NCBI RefSeq assembly: GCF_026340655.1
Contig: NZ_JAPEOZ010000001.1
Span: 1,984,001-2,048,000, forward strand
Direction of reading: 5' to 3'
DNA from: Streptomyces sp. NBC_01275
GTDB lineage: Bacteria; Actinomycetota; Actinomycetes; Streptomycetales; Streptomycetaceae
DNA: 64,000 bases
Positions 38,120 to 47,771 of this stretch are shown piece after piece (position 1 is the stretch's first letter; the number at the start of each line of letters is the position of its first letter). Position numbers and translations under genes: made by a program. Below the pieces are notes generated by a model, which saw only the letters and a program-made list of their open reading frames with translations, was not told the origin of the DNA and ran no database searches.

Positions 38120-40134
38120 GTACCCCGTTCCCGTTCACGGCCGTGGTCGGCCAGGACGATCTGCGGCTCGCGCTGCTGCTGAACGCCGTGTCTCCGGCGG
38201 TCGGCGGTGTGCTGGTGCGCGGTGAGAAGGGCACCGCCAAGTCGACGGCCGTGCGGGCGCTTTCGGCGCTGATGCCCACGCTGGACGTCGTCACCGGGTG
38301 CCGGTTCTCGTGCGACCCCGGCTCACCCGACCCCGCCTGCCCGGACGGGCCGCACGAGCCGGGCGCGTTCGAGTCCCGGCCGGCCCGGATGGTCGAGCTG
38401 CCGGTCGGCGCGTCCGAGGACCGGCTGGTCGGCGCGCTCGACATCGAGCGGGCGCTCGCGGAGGGCGTGAAGGCCTTCGAGCCGGGCCTGCTGGCCGACG
38501 CGCACCGGGGCATCCTGTACGTCGACGAGGTCAACCTGCTCCACGACCATCTCGTCGACCTGCTGCTGGACGCGGCCGCGATGGGCGCCTCCTACGTCGA
38601 GCGCGAGGGCGTCTCCGTACGGCATGCGGCCCGCTTCCTGCTCGTCGGGACCATGAATCCCGAAGAGGGCGAGCTGCGGCCGCAGTTGCTCGACCGGTTC
38701 GGGCTGACCGTGGAGGTCGCCGCCTCGCGGGAGCCCGACCAGCGGGTGGAGGTCGTGCGGCGACGGCTCGCCTACGACGACGATCCGGAGGGGTTCGCCG
38801 AGAGGTGGGCCGACGAGGAGTCCGCCGTACGGGCGCGGATCGTGGCGGCGCGGGAGCTGTTGCCGTCCGTGCGGCTCGGGGACGGGGCGCTGCGGCAGAT
38901 CGCGGCGACCTGTGCGGCCTTCGAGGTGGACGGCATGCGCGCCGACATCGTGATGGCGCGGACCGCGGTCGCGCTGGCCGCCTGGGCCGGGCGGACCGAC
39001 GTGCTCGCCGAGGACGTACGGCAGGCGGCGCTGCTCGCGCTGCCGCACCGGCGGCGGCGCAATCCGTTCGACGCGCCGGGGCTCGACGAGGACAAGCTGG
39101 ACGAGACGCTGGAGGAGTTCTCCGGCGAGAGCGAGAGCGACGGCGACGAGGATCCGGATCCCGACGGGCCCGGCGGGGGCGGCGGGCAGCCGCCGCAGTC
39201 CGACGGCGACGGCCCCGAGGGCGGTGACACCGCCGCGCGGCCCGAGGCCGGCGAGGGCGGGGAGCCGCAGCCCTCCGGCGCCGGGGAGCAGTCCGCCGTA
39301 CGGGCCGCCGAGCCGTTCCGTACGAAGGTGCTGAGTGTGCCCGGGATCGGTGAGGGGGCCGCCGGGCGGCGGTCGCGGGCGCGGACCGAGCATGGGCGGA
39401 CCACCGGGTCCCGACGGCCTCAGGGGGCGCTCACCAAGCTGCACCTGGCGGCGACCGTGCTGGCGGCCGCGCCGCATCAGCGGGCGCGCGGGCGGTCCGG
39501 GCGCGGGCTCGTGATCCGGCGGGACGATCTGCGGCAGGCGACCCGGGAGGGACGCGAGGGCAACCTCGTGCTGTTCGTCGTCGACGCCTCCGGATCGATG
39601 GCCGCCCGGCAGCGGATGAGCGCCGTGAAGGGTGCTGTGCTGTCGTTGCTGCTGGACGCGTATCAGCGGCGGGACAAGGTGGGGCTGGTGACCTTCCGGG
39701 GCGCGGCCGCGGAGGTCGCTCTGCCGCCCACCTCGTCGGTGGACGCGGCGGCGGTACGGCTGGAGTCGTTGCCGACCGGTGGGCGGACGCCGTTGGCCGC
39801 CGGGCTGCTCAAGGCGCATGACGTGCTGCGGGTCGAGCGGCTGCGGGATCCGGCGCGGCGGGCGCTCGTCGTGCTGGTGACCGACGGGCGGGCCACGGGC
39901 GGGCCCGAGCCGGTCGCGCTGGCCGGGCGGGCGGCCCGGCTGTTCGCCGCCGAGGGCGTCGCGTCCGTGGTCGTCGACTGTGAGTCGGGGCCCGTGCGGC
40001 TGGGGCTCGCGGGGCAGGTCGCGGGTGAGCTGGGGGGTGCCGCGGTGACGCTCGACGAACTGCGGGCCGACTCGATCGCCGGGCTGGTCAGGGATGTTCA
40101 GAGGACTTCGGGGACTTCTAGGAGGGCCGCGTAA
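38116..40134 (+). CDS. ChlI-ChlD-type fusion, putative cobaltochelatase AAA+/vWA subunit
   Basis: 672 residues from GTG 38116. The AAA+ module has Walker [10 protein letters not shown] (36-44), a Walker [10 protein letters not shown], and the arginine-bearing [10 protein letters not shown]. An acidic, Gly/Pro-rich linker covers about 335-400. The C-terminal von Willebrand A domain has the MIDAS motif DASGS at 490-494, then a [11 protein letters not shown] segment. It combines the roles of BchI and BchD in one chain. Coupled translation with cobN suggests it is CobN's chelatase partner in place of CobS and CobT. That pairing is context-based. Confidence 0.92.
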
Positions 40135-40733
40135 TGCCGCAGGGGCAGCCGAGTGTCGTACCGGACGACGGACTGACGACACGTCAGCGGCGTAACCGGC
40201 CGCTCGTCGTCGTGCACACGGGCATCGGCAAGGGCAAGTCGACCGCCGCCTTCGGGCTGGCGCTGCGCGCCTGGAACCAAGGGTGGCCCATCGGGGTGTT
40301 CCAGTTCGTCAAGTCGGCGAAGTGGAAGGTCGGGGAGGAGAACGCCCTTCGGGTGCTGGGGGCCAGCGGCGGGGGGGGCTCCGTCGACTGGCACAAGATG
40401 GGCGAAGGGTGGTCCTGGGTCCAGCGCGACTCCCAGATGGACAACGAGGAGAAGGCCCGCGAGGGCTGGGAGCAGGTCAAGCGGGACCTCGCCGCCGAGA
40501 CGTACAAGCTGTATGTGCTCGACGAGTTCGCGTACCCGATGCACTGGGGGTGGGTGGACGTCGACGAGGTGGTGGAGGTGCTGCGGGATCGGCCCGGGAC
40601 CCAGCACGTCGTGATCACCGGGCGCAACGCTCCCGAGAAGCTCGTCGAGGTCGCGGACCTGGTGACGGACATGTCCAAGGTCAAGCACCCCATGGACGCC
40701 GGGCAGAAGGGGCAGAGGGGCATCGAGTGGTGA
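40134..40733 (+). CDS. cobO: Cob(I)yrinic acid a,c-diamide adenosyltransferase CobO
   Basis: 199 residues with the P-loop HTGIGKGKSTAAFGLALRA (residues 28-46), then GVFQFVKSAKW and LYVLDEFAYPM. This is the CobA/CobO/BtuR adenosyltransferase family, which transfers 5'-deoxyadenosyl from ATP to cobalt(I). The start shares one base with the previous stop (TAATG). cobB follows 4 nt after the stop. Confidence 0.95.
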   Translation: MPQGQPSVVPDDGLTTRQRRNRPLVVVHTGIGKGKSTAAFGLALRAWNQGWPIGVFQFVKSAKWKVGEENALRVLGASGGGGSVDWHKMGEGWSWVQRDSQMDNEEKAREGWEQVKRDLAAETYKLYVLDEFAYPMHWGWVDVDEVVEVLRDRPGTQHVVITGRNAPEKLVEVADLVTDMSKVKHPMDAGQKGQRGIEW

Positions 40734-40737
40734 CGCC

Positions 40738-42186
40738 GTGCTGACCTCCCCGTCCTCTTCCTCCGCCGTCCCTCGGCTGGTCATCGCCGCGCCCTCCTCG
40801 GGCAGCGGCAAGACCACCGTCGCCACGGGGTTGATGGCCGCGTTCGCCGCGCGGGGGCTCGCCGTGTCCCCGCACAAGGTCGGGCCGGACTACATCGACC
40901 CCGGATACCACGCGCTCGCCACCGGGCGCGTGGGGCGGAACCTCGACGCGTATCTGTGCGGGCCCGAGTTGGTCGGACCGCTGTTCCTGCACGGGGCGCG
41001 GGGGTGCGATCTCGCCGTCGTCGAGGGTGTGATGGGGCTGTACGACGGGGCGGCGGGCGAGGGCGAACTGGCGTCCACCGCCCATGTCGCCAAGCTGCTG
41101 CGGGCGCCGGTCGTGCTCGTCGTGGACGCCTCGTCGCAGTCGCGGTCCGTCGCCGCGCTGGTGCACGGGTTCGCCTCCTGGGATCCGGAGGTGCGGGTCG
41201 GCGGCGTGATCCTGAACAAGGTCGGGTCGCAACGGCACGAGTCTCTTCTGCGGGAGGCGTTGGACTCGGCCGGGGTGCCGGTGCTGGGTGTGCTGCGGCG
41301 GGTGGCTCAGGTGGACACGCCGTCGCGGCATCTGGGGTTGGTGCCGGTCGCCGAGCGGCAGGCTGCGGCGGTGGAGGCCGTGGCCGCGATGGCCGCGCAG
41401 GTCGACGCCGGGTGTGATCTTGAGGCGCTGCTCGGGCTGGCGCGGAGTGCGGGTGCCTTGTCCTGTGCGGCTTGGGATGCGGCTGAGGCCCTGGGGGCCG
41501 GCGCCCCCGGACCCCCGCTTTCGGCCCTGAAGGGGCCTCGCCCTCAAACGCCGGACGGGCTGGACACAGCCGGGCCGGGCTCGACGGTGAGGGTCGCCGT
41601 CGCCGGCGGCCCCGCCTTCACCTTCTCCTACGCCGAACACGCCGAACTCCTCACCGCCGCCGGCGCCGAGGTCGTCGTGTTCGATCCGCTGCGTGACGAG
41701 CAACTGCCGGACGGTACGGCCGGGTTGGTGATCGGGGGCGGGTTTCCCGAGGTGTACGCCGCCGAGCTGTCCGGCAACGAGCAGCTGCGCAAGTCGGTCG
41801 CGGAACTCGCGGAGCGTGGCGCTCCTCTCGCCGCCGAGTGCGCCGGACTGCTGTACCTGTGCCGGGAGTTGGACGGGCTGCCGATGTGCGGGGTGCTGGA
41901 CGCGACGGCGCGGATGAGCGAGCGGCTCACTTTGGGGTATCGGGACGCGGTGGCCGTGAGCGACAGTGTGCTGGCCGTGGCCGGGACGCGGATGCGGGGG
42001 CACGAGTTCCACCGGACCGTGGTCGAGCCCGGCTCGGGGGCGGTTCCCGCCTGGGGTGTGCGCACTCCTGAACGGCGGGTGGAAGGTTTTGTGGAGCGCG
42101 GTGTGCACGCGAGCTATCTGCACACGCACTGGGCGTCCGAGCCCGGTGTGGCCCGTCGGTTCGTGGAGAGGTGCCGGACGTCATGA
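40738..42186 (+). CDS. cobB: Cobyrinate/hydrogenobyrinate a,c-diamide synthase CobB/CbiA
   Basis: 482 residues from GTG 40738. The N-terminal ATP domain carries APSSGSGKTTVATGLMAAF and HKVGPDYIDPGYH. The C-terminal amidotransferase has nucleophile Cys in AECAGLLYLC and His in YLHTHWAS. It amidates side chains a and c. Between the two domains, around residues 254-280, sits a Pro-rich stretch PPLSALKGPRPQTPDGLD. It is encoded by sequence matching a dispersed Streptomyces intergenic repeat, apparently inserted in frame at the linker. Confidence 0.94.
   Translation: MLTSPSSSSAVPRLVIAAPSSGSGKTTVATGLMAAFAARGLAVSPHKVGPDYIDPGYHALATGRVGRNLDAYLCGPELVGPLFLHGARGCDLAVVEGVMGLYDGAAGEGELASTAHVAKLLRAPVVLVVDASSQSRSVAALVHGFASWDPEVRVGGVILNKVGSQRHESLLREALDSAGVPVLGVLRRVAQVDTPSRHLGLVPVAERQAAAVEAVAAMAAQVDAGCDLEALLGLARSAGALSCAAWDAAEALGAGAPGPPLSALKGPRPQTPDGLDTAGPGSTVRVAVAGGPAFTFSYAEHAELLTAAGAEVVVFDPLRDEQLPDGTAGLVIGGGFPEVYAAELSGNEQLRKSVAELAERGAPLAAECAGLLYLCRELDGLPMCGVLDATARMSERLTLGYRDAVAVSDSVLAVAGTRMRGHEFHRTVVEPGSGAVPAWGVRTPERRVEGFVERGVHASYLHTHWASEPGVARRFVERCRTS
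41499..41575. repeat. Dispersed Streptomyces repeat inserted in frame in cobB
   Basis: The block containing CGGCCCTGAAGGGGCCTCG and CCTCAAACGCCGGACGGGCT resembles a repeat I recall as frequent in Streptomyces intergenic regions (the CTCAAACGCCGGACGGGCTG family). Here it lies inside a coding sequence without breaking the frame. The boundaries are approximate. Confidence 0.65.
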
Positions 42187-42932
42187 GCAGCAGACTGGTC
42201 GGAGTCGGGGTGGGGCCCGGGGATCCGGAGCTGGTGACCGTCAAGGGCGTCAACGCCCTGCGCGCCGCCGACGTGGTCGTCGTACCCGTGATGGCCGCGT
42301 CCGACGGAAAGGACGGCGGTGAGCCGGGGCGGGCCGAGGCGACCGTGCTGCACTACGTGCCGCAGGAGAAGGTCGTCCGGGTCGTCTTCGCGCTGAACGA
42401 GCGGACCGACCGGGGGCGGCGCGAGGCCGCCTGGGACGCGGCCGGGGCGCGGGTGGCCGAGCTGCTCGGGCAGCACGCGTCCGTGGCCTTCGCGACCATC
42501 GGCGATCCCAACGTGTACTCCACGTTCACCTATCTCGCGCAGACCATCGTCGAGCTGGTGCCGGGCACCCGGGTCGAGACCGTGCCGGGGATCACCGCCA
42601 TGCAGGACCTGGCGGCGCGGTCGGGGGCCGTGCTGACGGAGGGCACCGAGCCGTTGACGCTGGTGCCCGTGACCGCCGGGTCGGCGGTGCTGAAGGACGC
42701 GCTGGCCGGGCCGGGGACCGTCGTGGCGTACAAGTTCGGGCGGCAGGCCGCCGAGGTCGCCGAGGCGCTGCGGGAGACCGGTCGGCTCGGGGACGCCGTG
42801 TGGGGGTCGGCGCTGGGGCTGGCGGAGGAGTCCATCCGGCCCGCCGCCGAGCTGGACGGCGAAGCGTTGCCGTATCTCTCGACGCTCATCGCGCCCGCGC
42901 GGCGCGAGGGCGGGCGGGGCGGCAAGCTGTGA
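42183..42932 (+). CDS. cobI: Precorrin-2 C20-methyltransferase CobI
   Basis: 249 residues from ATG 42183, overlapping the cobB stop by 4 bp. It is a SAM-dependent tetrapyrrole methylase with the N-terminal GVGVGPGDPELVTVKG, the GDPNVYSTF nucleotide-site loop, VPGITAMQDLAA, and YKFGRQ. CobI/CbiL-type C20 methylases have this ~240-residue size. It is the last gene of the riboswitch-led operon. Confidence 0.92.
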   Translation: MSSRLVGVGVGPGDPELVTVKGVNALRAADVVVVPVMAASDGKDGGEPGRAEATVLHYVPQEKVVRVVFALNERTDRGRREAAWDAAGARVAELLGQHASVAFATIGDPNVYSTFTYLAQTIVELVPGTRVETVPGITAMQDLAARSGAVLTEGTEPLTLVPVTAGSAVLKDALAGPGTVVAYKFGRQAAEVAEALRETGRLGDAVWGSALGLAEESIRPAAELDGEALPYLSTLIAPARREGGRGGKL

Positions 42933-43135
42933 CCCCACGGCCGTCGTCGTCGCCCCGTGGGTCGGGGCCGTCGTCGCCGACCGCGCCTTCCTCACCGGCC
43001 CGGCCGTCGTGGGCGTCTTCCCCGTCCCGGCCGTCTCAAGCCTCGTGGCCGTCCCGGCCGTCGTCACCGCCCTCACGATCCGCGCAGCCCTCAACGCCCT
43101 CCCAGGCCCCCTGGCCGTCCCCGGCCCCCCGGCCC
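42933..43135. other. 203-bp convergent gap of degenerate GTC/CCG repeats
   Basis: This gap between rightward cobI and the leftward ZIP gene has no gene I can support. It is built from imperfect repeats of CCGTCCCGGCCGTC and CCCTCA. It probably holds transcription ends for both genes, but I see no clean stem-loop. Confidence 0.5.
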
Positions 43136-43864
43136 TCAAGAGGCCAGGCCGACCACCAGCCAGATGAAGGCCGCGCCGGCGATCGTGCAGAGCACGGTCG
43201 AGCGGGCGGGGTGTTCGTGGTGGGCCTCGGGGAGGATCTCCGCGGCGGCCAGATAGAGGAGCGCGCCGGCGAAGAAGCCGAGATAGCCGCCGAGCAGTTG
43301 CTCCGGGATGGTGACGAAGGACGTCGAGGCGGCGCCGAGGACCGGGGCCGCCGCGTCCGCGAACAGCATCGCCAGGGCCCTGCGGCGGGCGTTCCCGTAC
43401 AGGCTGGTGATCGTGTAGGTGTTGAAGCCGTCCGCGAAGTCGTGGGCGATGACCGCGAGGGCCACCGCCAGACCCATGCCGCCGCCGACCTGGAAGGCCG
43501 CGCCGATCGCCACGCCGTCCATGGCGCTGTGGCCGACCATCGCCGCGGCCGCCGTCAGGCCCACCTCGGGGGCCCGGCCGTCGTGCTCCTCGGCGCCGTG
43601 CGCGGCCTGGCGTACGGCCAGCAGACGTTCCACCAGATGAGCGAGCAGGAAGCCCGCCACGAAGAGCAGGAGGGCGGCCGGGACGCCGAAGACCTCCGTG
43701 CCCGCCGTGGCCAGCGCCTCCGGCAGCAGGTCCAGGCCGACCACGCCCAGCATCAGGCCGCCCGCCAGTCCGAGGACCAGGTGGCGGCGGTCGGTCACGC
43801 GTTGTGCCGTCCAGCCGCCGGCCAGCGTCATGAGGAACGCGCCGAGCGCGACGAAGACCGCCAT
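43136..43864 (-). CDS. ZIP family divalent metal transporter
   Basis: 242 residues with eight TM segments. TM4 and TM5 carry the ZIP metal-site motifs GHSAMDGVAIG and HDFADGFNTY, and a His/Glu loop (AAHGAEEHDG) lies between TM3 and TM4. ZIP proteins import Zn2+ and other divalent ions. It sits on the opposite strand between the two halves of the cobalamin locus, so cobalt or zinc supply for the pathway is a possible role. The metal specificity is not visible. Confidence 0.88.
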   Translation of the reverse strand: MAVFVALGAFLMTLAGGWTAQRVTDRRHLVLGLAGGLMLGVVGLDLLPEALATAGTEVFGVPAALLLFVAGFLLAHLVERLLAVRQAAHGAEEHDGRAPEVGLTAAAAMVGHSAMDGVAIGAAFQVGGGMGLAVALAVIAHDFADGFNTYTITSLYGNARRRALAMLFADAAAPVLGAASTSFVTIPEQLLGGYLGFFAGALLYLAAAEILPEAHHEHPARSTVLCTIAGAAFIWLVVGLAS

Positions 43865-43972
43865 AGGGCCTTGCTATCCGATCGACCCCCCATCGCGCAC
43901 ATCCGGCCACGGCATCACGCCCACTGAATCCCGATACACCCCGTTATGACTGTTGTGAGAGGACCCGAATCC

Positions 43973-44791
43973 ATGGCCGATGCCCCCACCGGCAAGGTGA
44001 CCTTCGTCGGTGCCGGCCCCGGCGCCGCCGATCTGCTGACGTTCCGTGCCGCGCGCGCCATCGCCGACGCCGACGTGGTGATCTGGGCCGCGAGCCTGGT
44101 CCAGGCGGAGGTTCTCGAGCACGCGCGCGAGGGCGCGCAGATCCTCGACTCGGCCGCCATGTCCCTGGAGGACGTGGTGGCGGTGTACGAGCGGGCGCAC
44201 CGAGAGGGTTTCCGGGTGGCCAGGATCCACTCCGGCGACCCGGCCCTGTGGGGCGGCACGCAGGAGCAGGTGGACCGGTGCCGGGAGATCGGCATCGAGA
44301 CGGAGATCGTGCCCGGCGTCTCCTCGTTCTCCGCGGTGGCCGCGCTCGCCCAGCGCGAGCTGACGATCCCCGAGGTCGCGCAGTCCGTCGTGCTGACCCG
44401 GCTCGGCGGCGGCAAGACGCCCATGCCGCCCGGCGAGGAGGTGCGGGAGTTCGCCAGGCACGGCACGACCATGGCGATCTTCCTGTCGGCGGCCCGCAGC
44501 GGGCAGCTGGTGCGGGAGCTGCTGGAGGGCGGCTACCCGACCGAGACCCCGGTCGTCGTCGCCTACCAGGCCACCTGGCCGGAGGAGCTGATCGTGACGT
44601 GCACGATCGGCACGCTGGAGGAGACGGTCAAGGAGCACAAGCTCTGGAAGCACACCCTGTTCCTGGTCGGCCCGGCCCTCGGCGCCCACGGCACCCGCTC
44701 GCACCTCTACCACCCCGGCCACTTCCACGGCTATCGCAAGGCCGACCCGGAGGCCCGCCGGGCCCTGCGCGCGCGGGGTGCGAGTACGTGA
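43973..44791 (+). CDS. cobM: Precorrin-4 C11-methyltransferase CobM
   Basis: 272 residues from ATG 43973, preceded by GAGAGGA at about 9 nt; an upstream ATG at 43946 has no ribosome binding site. The family features are VTFVGAGPGAADLLTFRAAR, IHSGDPALWGGTQEQ, VPGVSSFSAVAALAQREL and LTRLGGGKTPMP. It is the first gene of the second cob operon, in a 108-bp divergent gap with the ZIP gene. It overlaps cobL by 4 bp. Confidence 0.95.
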   Translation: MADAPTGKVTFVGAGPGAADLLTFRAARAIADADVVIWAASLVQAEVLEHAREGAQILDSAAMSLEDVVAVYERAHREGFRVARIHSGDPALWGGTQEQVDRCREIGIETEIVPGVSSFSAVAALAQRELTIPEVAQSVVLTRLGGGKTPMPPGEEVREFARHGTTMAIFLSAARSGQLVRELLEGGYPTETPVVVAYQATWPEELIVTCTIGTLEETVKEHKLWKHTLFLVGPALGAHGTRSHLYHPGHFHGYRKADPEARRALRARGAST

Positions 44792-46044
44792 TCACGGTCG
44801 TCGGCACCGGAACCGGTGCGCCGCCGCCCGAGGACGTCCTCGCGGGGGCCGAGCTCGCCGTGGGCGGGCGTCGGCACCTGGACGCCGTACGACTGCCCGA
44901 CGGCGCGGAGCGGATCGTGCTCGGTCCGCTGGCGCCGGCGCTCGACGTCGTCGAGGAGTACGTCGAGAAGGGGCGGCCGGTCGTCGTGCTCGCCTCCGGG
45001 GATCCGGGGTTCTTCGGGATCGTGCGGGCGCTGGCCGAGCGGTTCGGGGCCGAGCTGCTGGACGTACGGCCGGGGGTGTCCTCCGTGGCCGCCGCCTTCG
45101 CGCGGCTCGGGCTGACCTGGGACGACGCCGTCGTCGTCAGCGCGCACGGGCGGGATCCCCGGACCGCCGTCCACGTCTGCCGGGCGTTTGCGAAGGTCGG
45201 CGTGCTGACCGGGCCGGGCGCCGGGCCGGCCGAGCTGGGCGCCGCGCTCGCCCGCACCGCGCCCGACCGGGTCCTCGTGGTCGCCTCCGCGCTCGGCGAC
45301 CCGGTGCGCGAGCGGGTGGAGCGGGTCTCCCCCGCCGAGGCCGCGGGCCGCGACTGGGGTACGGCGGTGAGCGTCGTCCTGTGCCTGGACGAGTCCCGCC
45401 CGCCGGGCGGCCCTCGCACGCTTTCGGGGCCGGCCCAGCCGCCCGCCGGGTGGGCGCTGGCCGAGGACGACTTCGCGCACCGCGACTCGATGATCACCAA
45501 GTTCGAGGTGCGGGCGCTGGCGCTGGCCCGGCTCGGGCCGCGCCCCGGCGACCTGGTCTGGGACGTGGGATCGGGGTCGGGTTCCGTCGCCGTGGAGTGC
45601 GCGCGGCTGGGCGCGGCCGTCAGCGCGGTGGAGAAGTCCCCGGACGGGGTCGGCCGGATCCGCGCCAACGCCGCCGCGCACGGCGTCGACGTGCACGTGG
45701 TGCCCGGCACGGCGCCGGACGCGCTGGCGGAACTCGACGTCCCCGACGCCGTGTTCGTCGGCGGCGGGGGCCGTGACCTGCCCGGGATCGTCGCCGCGTG
45801 CGCGCGGCGGGCCCGGCGGACCGTGGTCGTCGCGCTGGCCGCGCTGGACCGGGTCCCGGCCGTGCGCGGCGCGCTCACCGACGCCGGGTTCGACTGCGAC
45901 GGCGTGCTGTTGCAGTCCTCGCGGCTCGCGCCGCTGCCGGGGGACGTGACCCGGCTCGCGGCGACCAATCCCGTCTTTCTGCTGTGGGGGACCCGACATC
46001 TCGGGGGCTCGATCCCCTTTTCTCATGAAGGAGTTGCTCTGTGA
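44788..46044 (+). CDS. cobL: Precorrin-6Y C5,15-methyltransferase (decarboxylating) CobL (CbiE-CbiT fusion)
   Basis: 418 residues from GTG 44788. Residues about 1-205 are a CbiE-type tetrapyrrole methylase (VVGTGTGAPPPEDVL, LASGDPGFFGIV, RPGVSSVAAAFARLGLTWDD). Residues about 225-405 are a CbiT-type Rossmann methylase with SAM motif VWDVGSGSGSVAVECARLGA. It methylates C5 and C15 and decarboxylates the C12 side chain. Both ends overlap neighbours by 4 bp. Confidence 0.94.
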   Translation: MITVVGTGTGAPPPEDVLAGAELAVGGRRHLDAVRLPDGAERIVLGPLAPALDVVEEYVEKGRPVVVLASGDPGFFGIVRALAERFGAELLDVRPGVSSVAAAFARLGLTWDDAVVVSAHGRDPRTAVHVCRAFAKVGVLTGPGAGPAELGAALARTAPDRVLVVASALGDPVRERVERVSPAEAAGRDWGTAVSVVLCLDESRPPGGPRTLSGPAQPPAGWALAEDDFAHRDSMITKFEVRALALARLGPRPGDLVWDVGSGSGSVAVECARLGAAVSAVEKSPDGVGRIRANAAAHGVDVHVVPGTAPDALAELDVPDAVFVGGGGRDLPGIVAACARRARRTVVVALAALDRVPAVRGALTDAGFDCDGVLLQSSRLAPLPGDVTRLAATNPVFLLWGTRHLGGSIPFSHEGVAL

Positions 46045-47771
46045 TCGGCCTGATTTCCGCCACCGCGGCGGGGGCGGCGGCACGCGACCGGCTGGCCGCG
46101 GCGTGGCCGGACCGTGCGCGCGTGTACGACGGCCTTGTCGGGGACGCCGTACGGCGGGCGTTCGCGGAGTGCGAGCAGCTCGTGTGCTTCCTGGCGACGG
46201 GGGCCGTCGTCCGGCTCATCGCGCCGCTGCTCGGCGACAAGGCGACCGACCCGGGTGTGGTGTGCGTCGACGAGGGCGGCCGGTTCGCCGTGTCGCTGGT
46301 CGGCGGACACGGCGGCGGCGCCAATGAACTCGCCCTCGCCGTGGGCGAGTTGCTGGGCGCCGAGCCGGTGGTGACCACGGCGACGGACGCCGTCGGCGTC
46401 CCCGGCCTGGACACCCTCGGCCTGCCCGTGGAGGGCGATGTGGCCGAGGTGACGCGGGCCCTGCTGGACGGGGAGCCGGTCGCGCTGGACGCGGAGACGG
46501 CGTGGCCGCTGCCACCGGTGCCGTTCACCGGCCTCGCTTCGGGTTCCGATTCCGGTTGCGGTTCCGGTTCCCACACCGTCCGGATCACCGACCGGTCCGT
46601 CGAACCCGGTGACCGGGAGGTGCTGCTGCGTCCGCCGTCCCTCGTCGTCGGCGTCGGCGCGTCGAAGGGCGCCCCGGTCCAGGAGGTGCTCGACGTGATC
46701 GGGGGCGCGCTGCGGGAGGCGGGACTGTCCGCCCGTAGCGTCGCCGTGCTCGCCACCGTCGACGCCAAGGCCGACGAGCCGGGGATCGTCGAGGCGGCCG
46801 CACGGCTCGGAGTGCCCGTGGTCGCCTACTCCGCGCAGGAGCTGGCGGCCGTCGCCGTGCCGAACCCCTCCGCCGCACCCCTCGCCGCCGTCGGCACGCC
46901 GTCCGTCGCGGAGGCCGCCGCGCTGGTCGCCGGGGGTGAACTCCTCGTCCCCAAGCGGAAGTCGACGCGCGCGGACGGGCAGCCGGCGATGGCCACCTGT
47001 GCCGTCGTACGGCGGCCCGTGCGCGGGCGGCTCGCGGTGGTCGGGCTCGGGCCGGGCGCCCGCGATCTGCTCACCCCGCGCGCGCTGGCCGAACTGCGGC
47101 GCGCCGCCGTGCTCGTGGGGCTCGACCAGTACGTCGACCAGATCCGCGACCTGCTGCGGCCGGGCACCCGGATCCTGGAGTCGGGGCTCGGGGCAGAGGA
47201 GGAGCGGGCCCGTACGGCGGTGGCCGAGGCGCGGAAGGGGCAGGCCGTCGCACTCATCGGCAGCGGCGACGCCGGCGTGTACGCCATGGCGTCGCCCGCG
47301 CTTGCGGAGGCGTCCGACGACATCGACGTGGTCGGGGTGCCGGGCGTGACCGCCGCGCTCGCGGCCGCCGCGATCCTCGGGGCGCCGCTCGGCCACGACC
47401 ATGTGTCGATCAGCCTCTCCGACCTGCACACGCCGTGGGAGGTCATCGAGCGGCGGGTGCGGGCCGCGGCCGAGGCGGACATCGTCGTCACCTTCTACAA
47501 CCCGCGTTCCCGGGGCCGCGACTGGCAGCTGCCCAAGGCGCTCGCGATCCTCGCCGAGCACCGGGAGCCGACGACGCCGGTGGGCATCGTCCGGAACGCC
47601 TCGCGGCCGGACGGCACCAGTCGGCTGACGACCCTGGCCGCGCTCGACCCGGCGTGGGTCGACATGATGACGGTCGTGACCGTCGGCAACACGGCGACCC
47701 GGGACATCGCGGGGCGCATGGTGACGCCGCGTGGCTACCGTTGGCAGGCATCGCAGGAGGGCGCCCAGTGA
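46041..47771 (+). CDS. cobJ: CbiG-CobJ fusion: cobalt-precorrin-5A hydrolase domain plus precorrin-3B C17-methyltransferase
   Basis: 576 residues from GTG 46041. Residues about 1-310 are CbiG-like: CFLATGAVVRLIAPLLGDK and LVGGHGGGANELA in the N-domain, and the C-domain segment VVGVGASKGAPVQEVLDVI. From about residue 328 the CobJ/CbiH methylase follows: LAVVGLGPGARDLLTPRAL, IGSGDAGVYAMA, VPGVTAALAAAAILGAPLGH and YNPRSRGRDWQL. CbiG opens the ring lactone in the cobalt-early route, while CobJ is shared. This fusion is common in actinobacteria. Between the CbiG subdomains there is a repetitive Gly/Ser stretch (GSDSGCGSGS). Confidence 0.93.
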   Translation: MIGLISATAAGAAARDRLAAAWPDRARVYDGLVGDAVRRAFAECEQLVCFLATGAVVRLIAPLLGDKATDPGVVCVDEGGRFAVSLVGGHGGGANELALAVGELLGAEPVVTTATDAVGVPGLDTLGLPVEGDVAEVTRALLDGEPVALDAETAWPLPPVPFTGLASGSDSGCGSGSHTVRITDRSVEPGDREVLLRPPSLVVGVGASKGAPVQEVLDVIGGALREAGLSARSVAVLATVDAKADEPGIVEAAARLGVPVVAYSAQELAAVAVPNPSAAPLAAVGTPSVAEAAALVAGGELLVPKRKSTRADGQPAMATCAVVRRPVRGRLAVVGLGPGARDLLTPRALAELRRAAVLVGLDQYVDQIRDLLRPGTRILESGLGAEEERARTAVAEARKGQAVALIGSGDAGVYAMASPALAEASDDIDVVGVPGVTAALAAAAILGAPLGHDHVSISLSDLHTPWEVIERRVRAAAEADIVVTFYNPRSRGRDWQLPKALAILAEHREPTTPVGIVRNASRPDGTSRLTTLAALDPAWVDMMTVVTVGNTATRDIAGRMVTPRGYRWQASQEGAQ

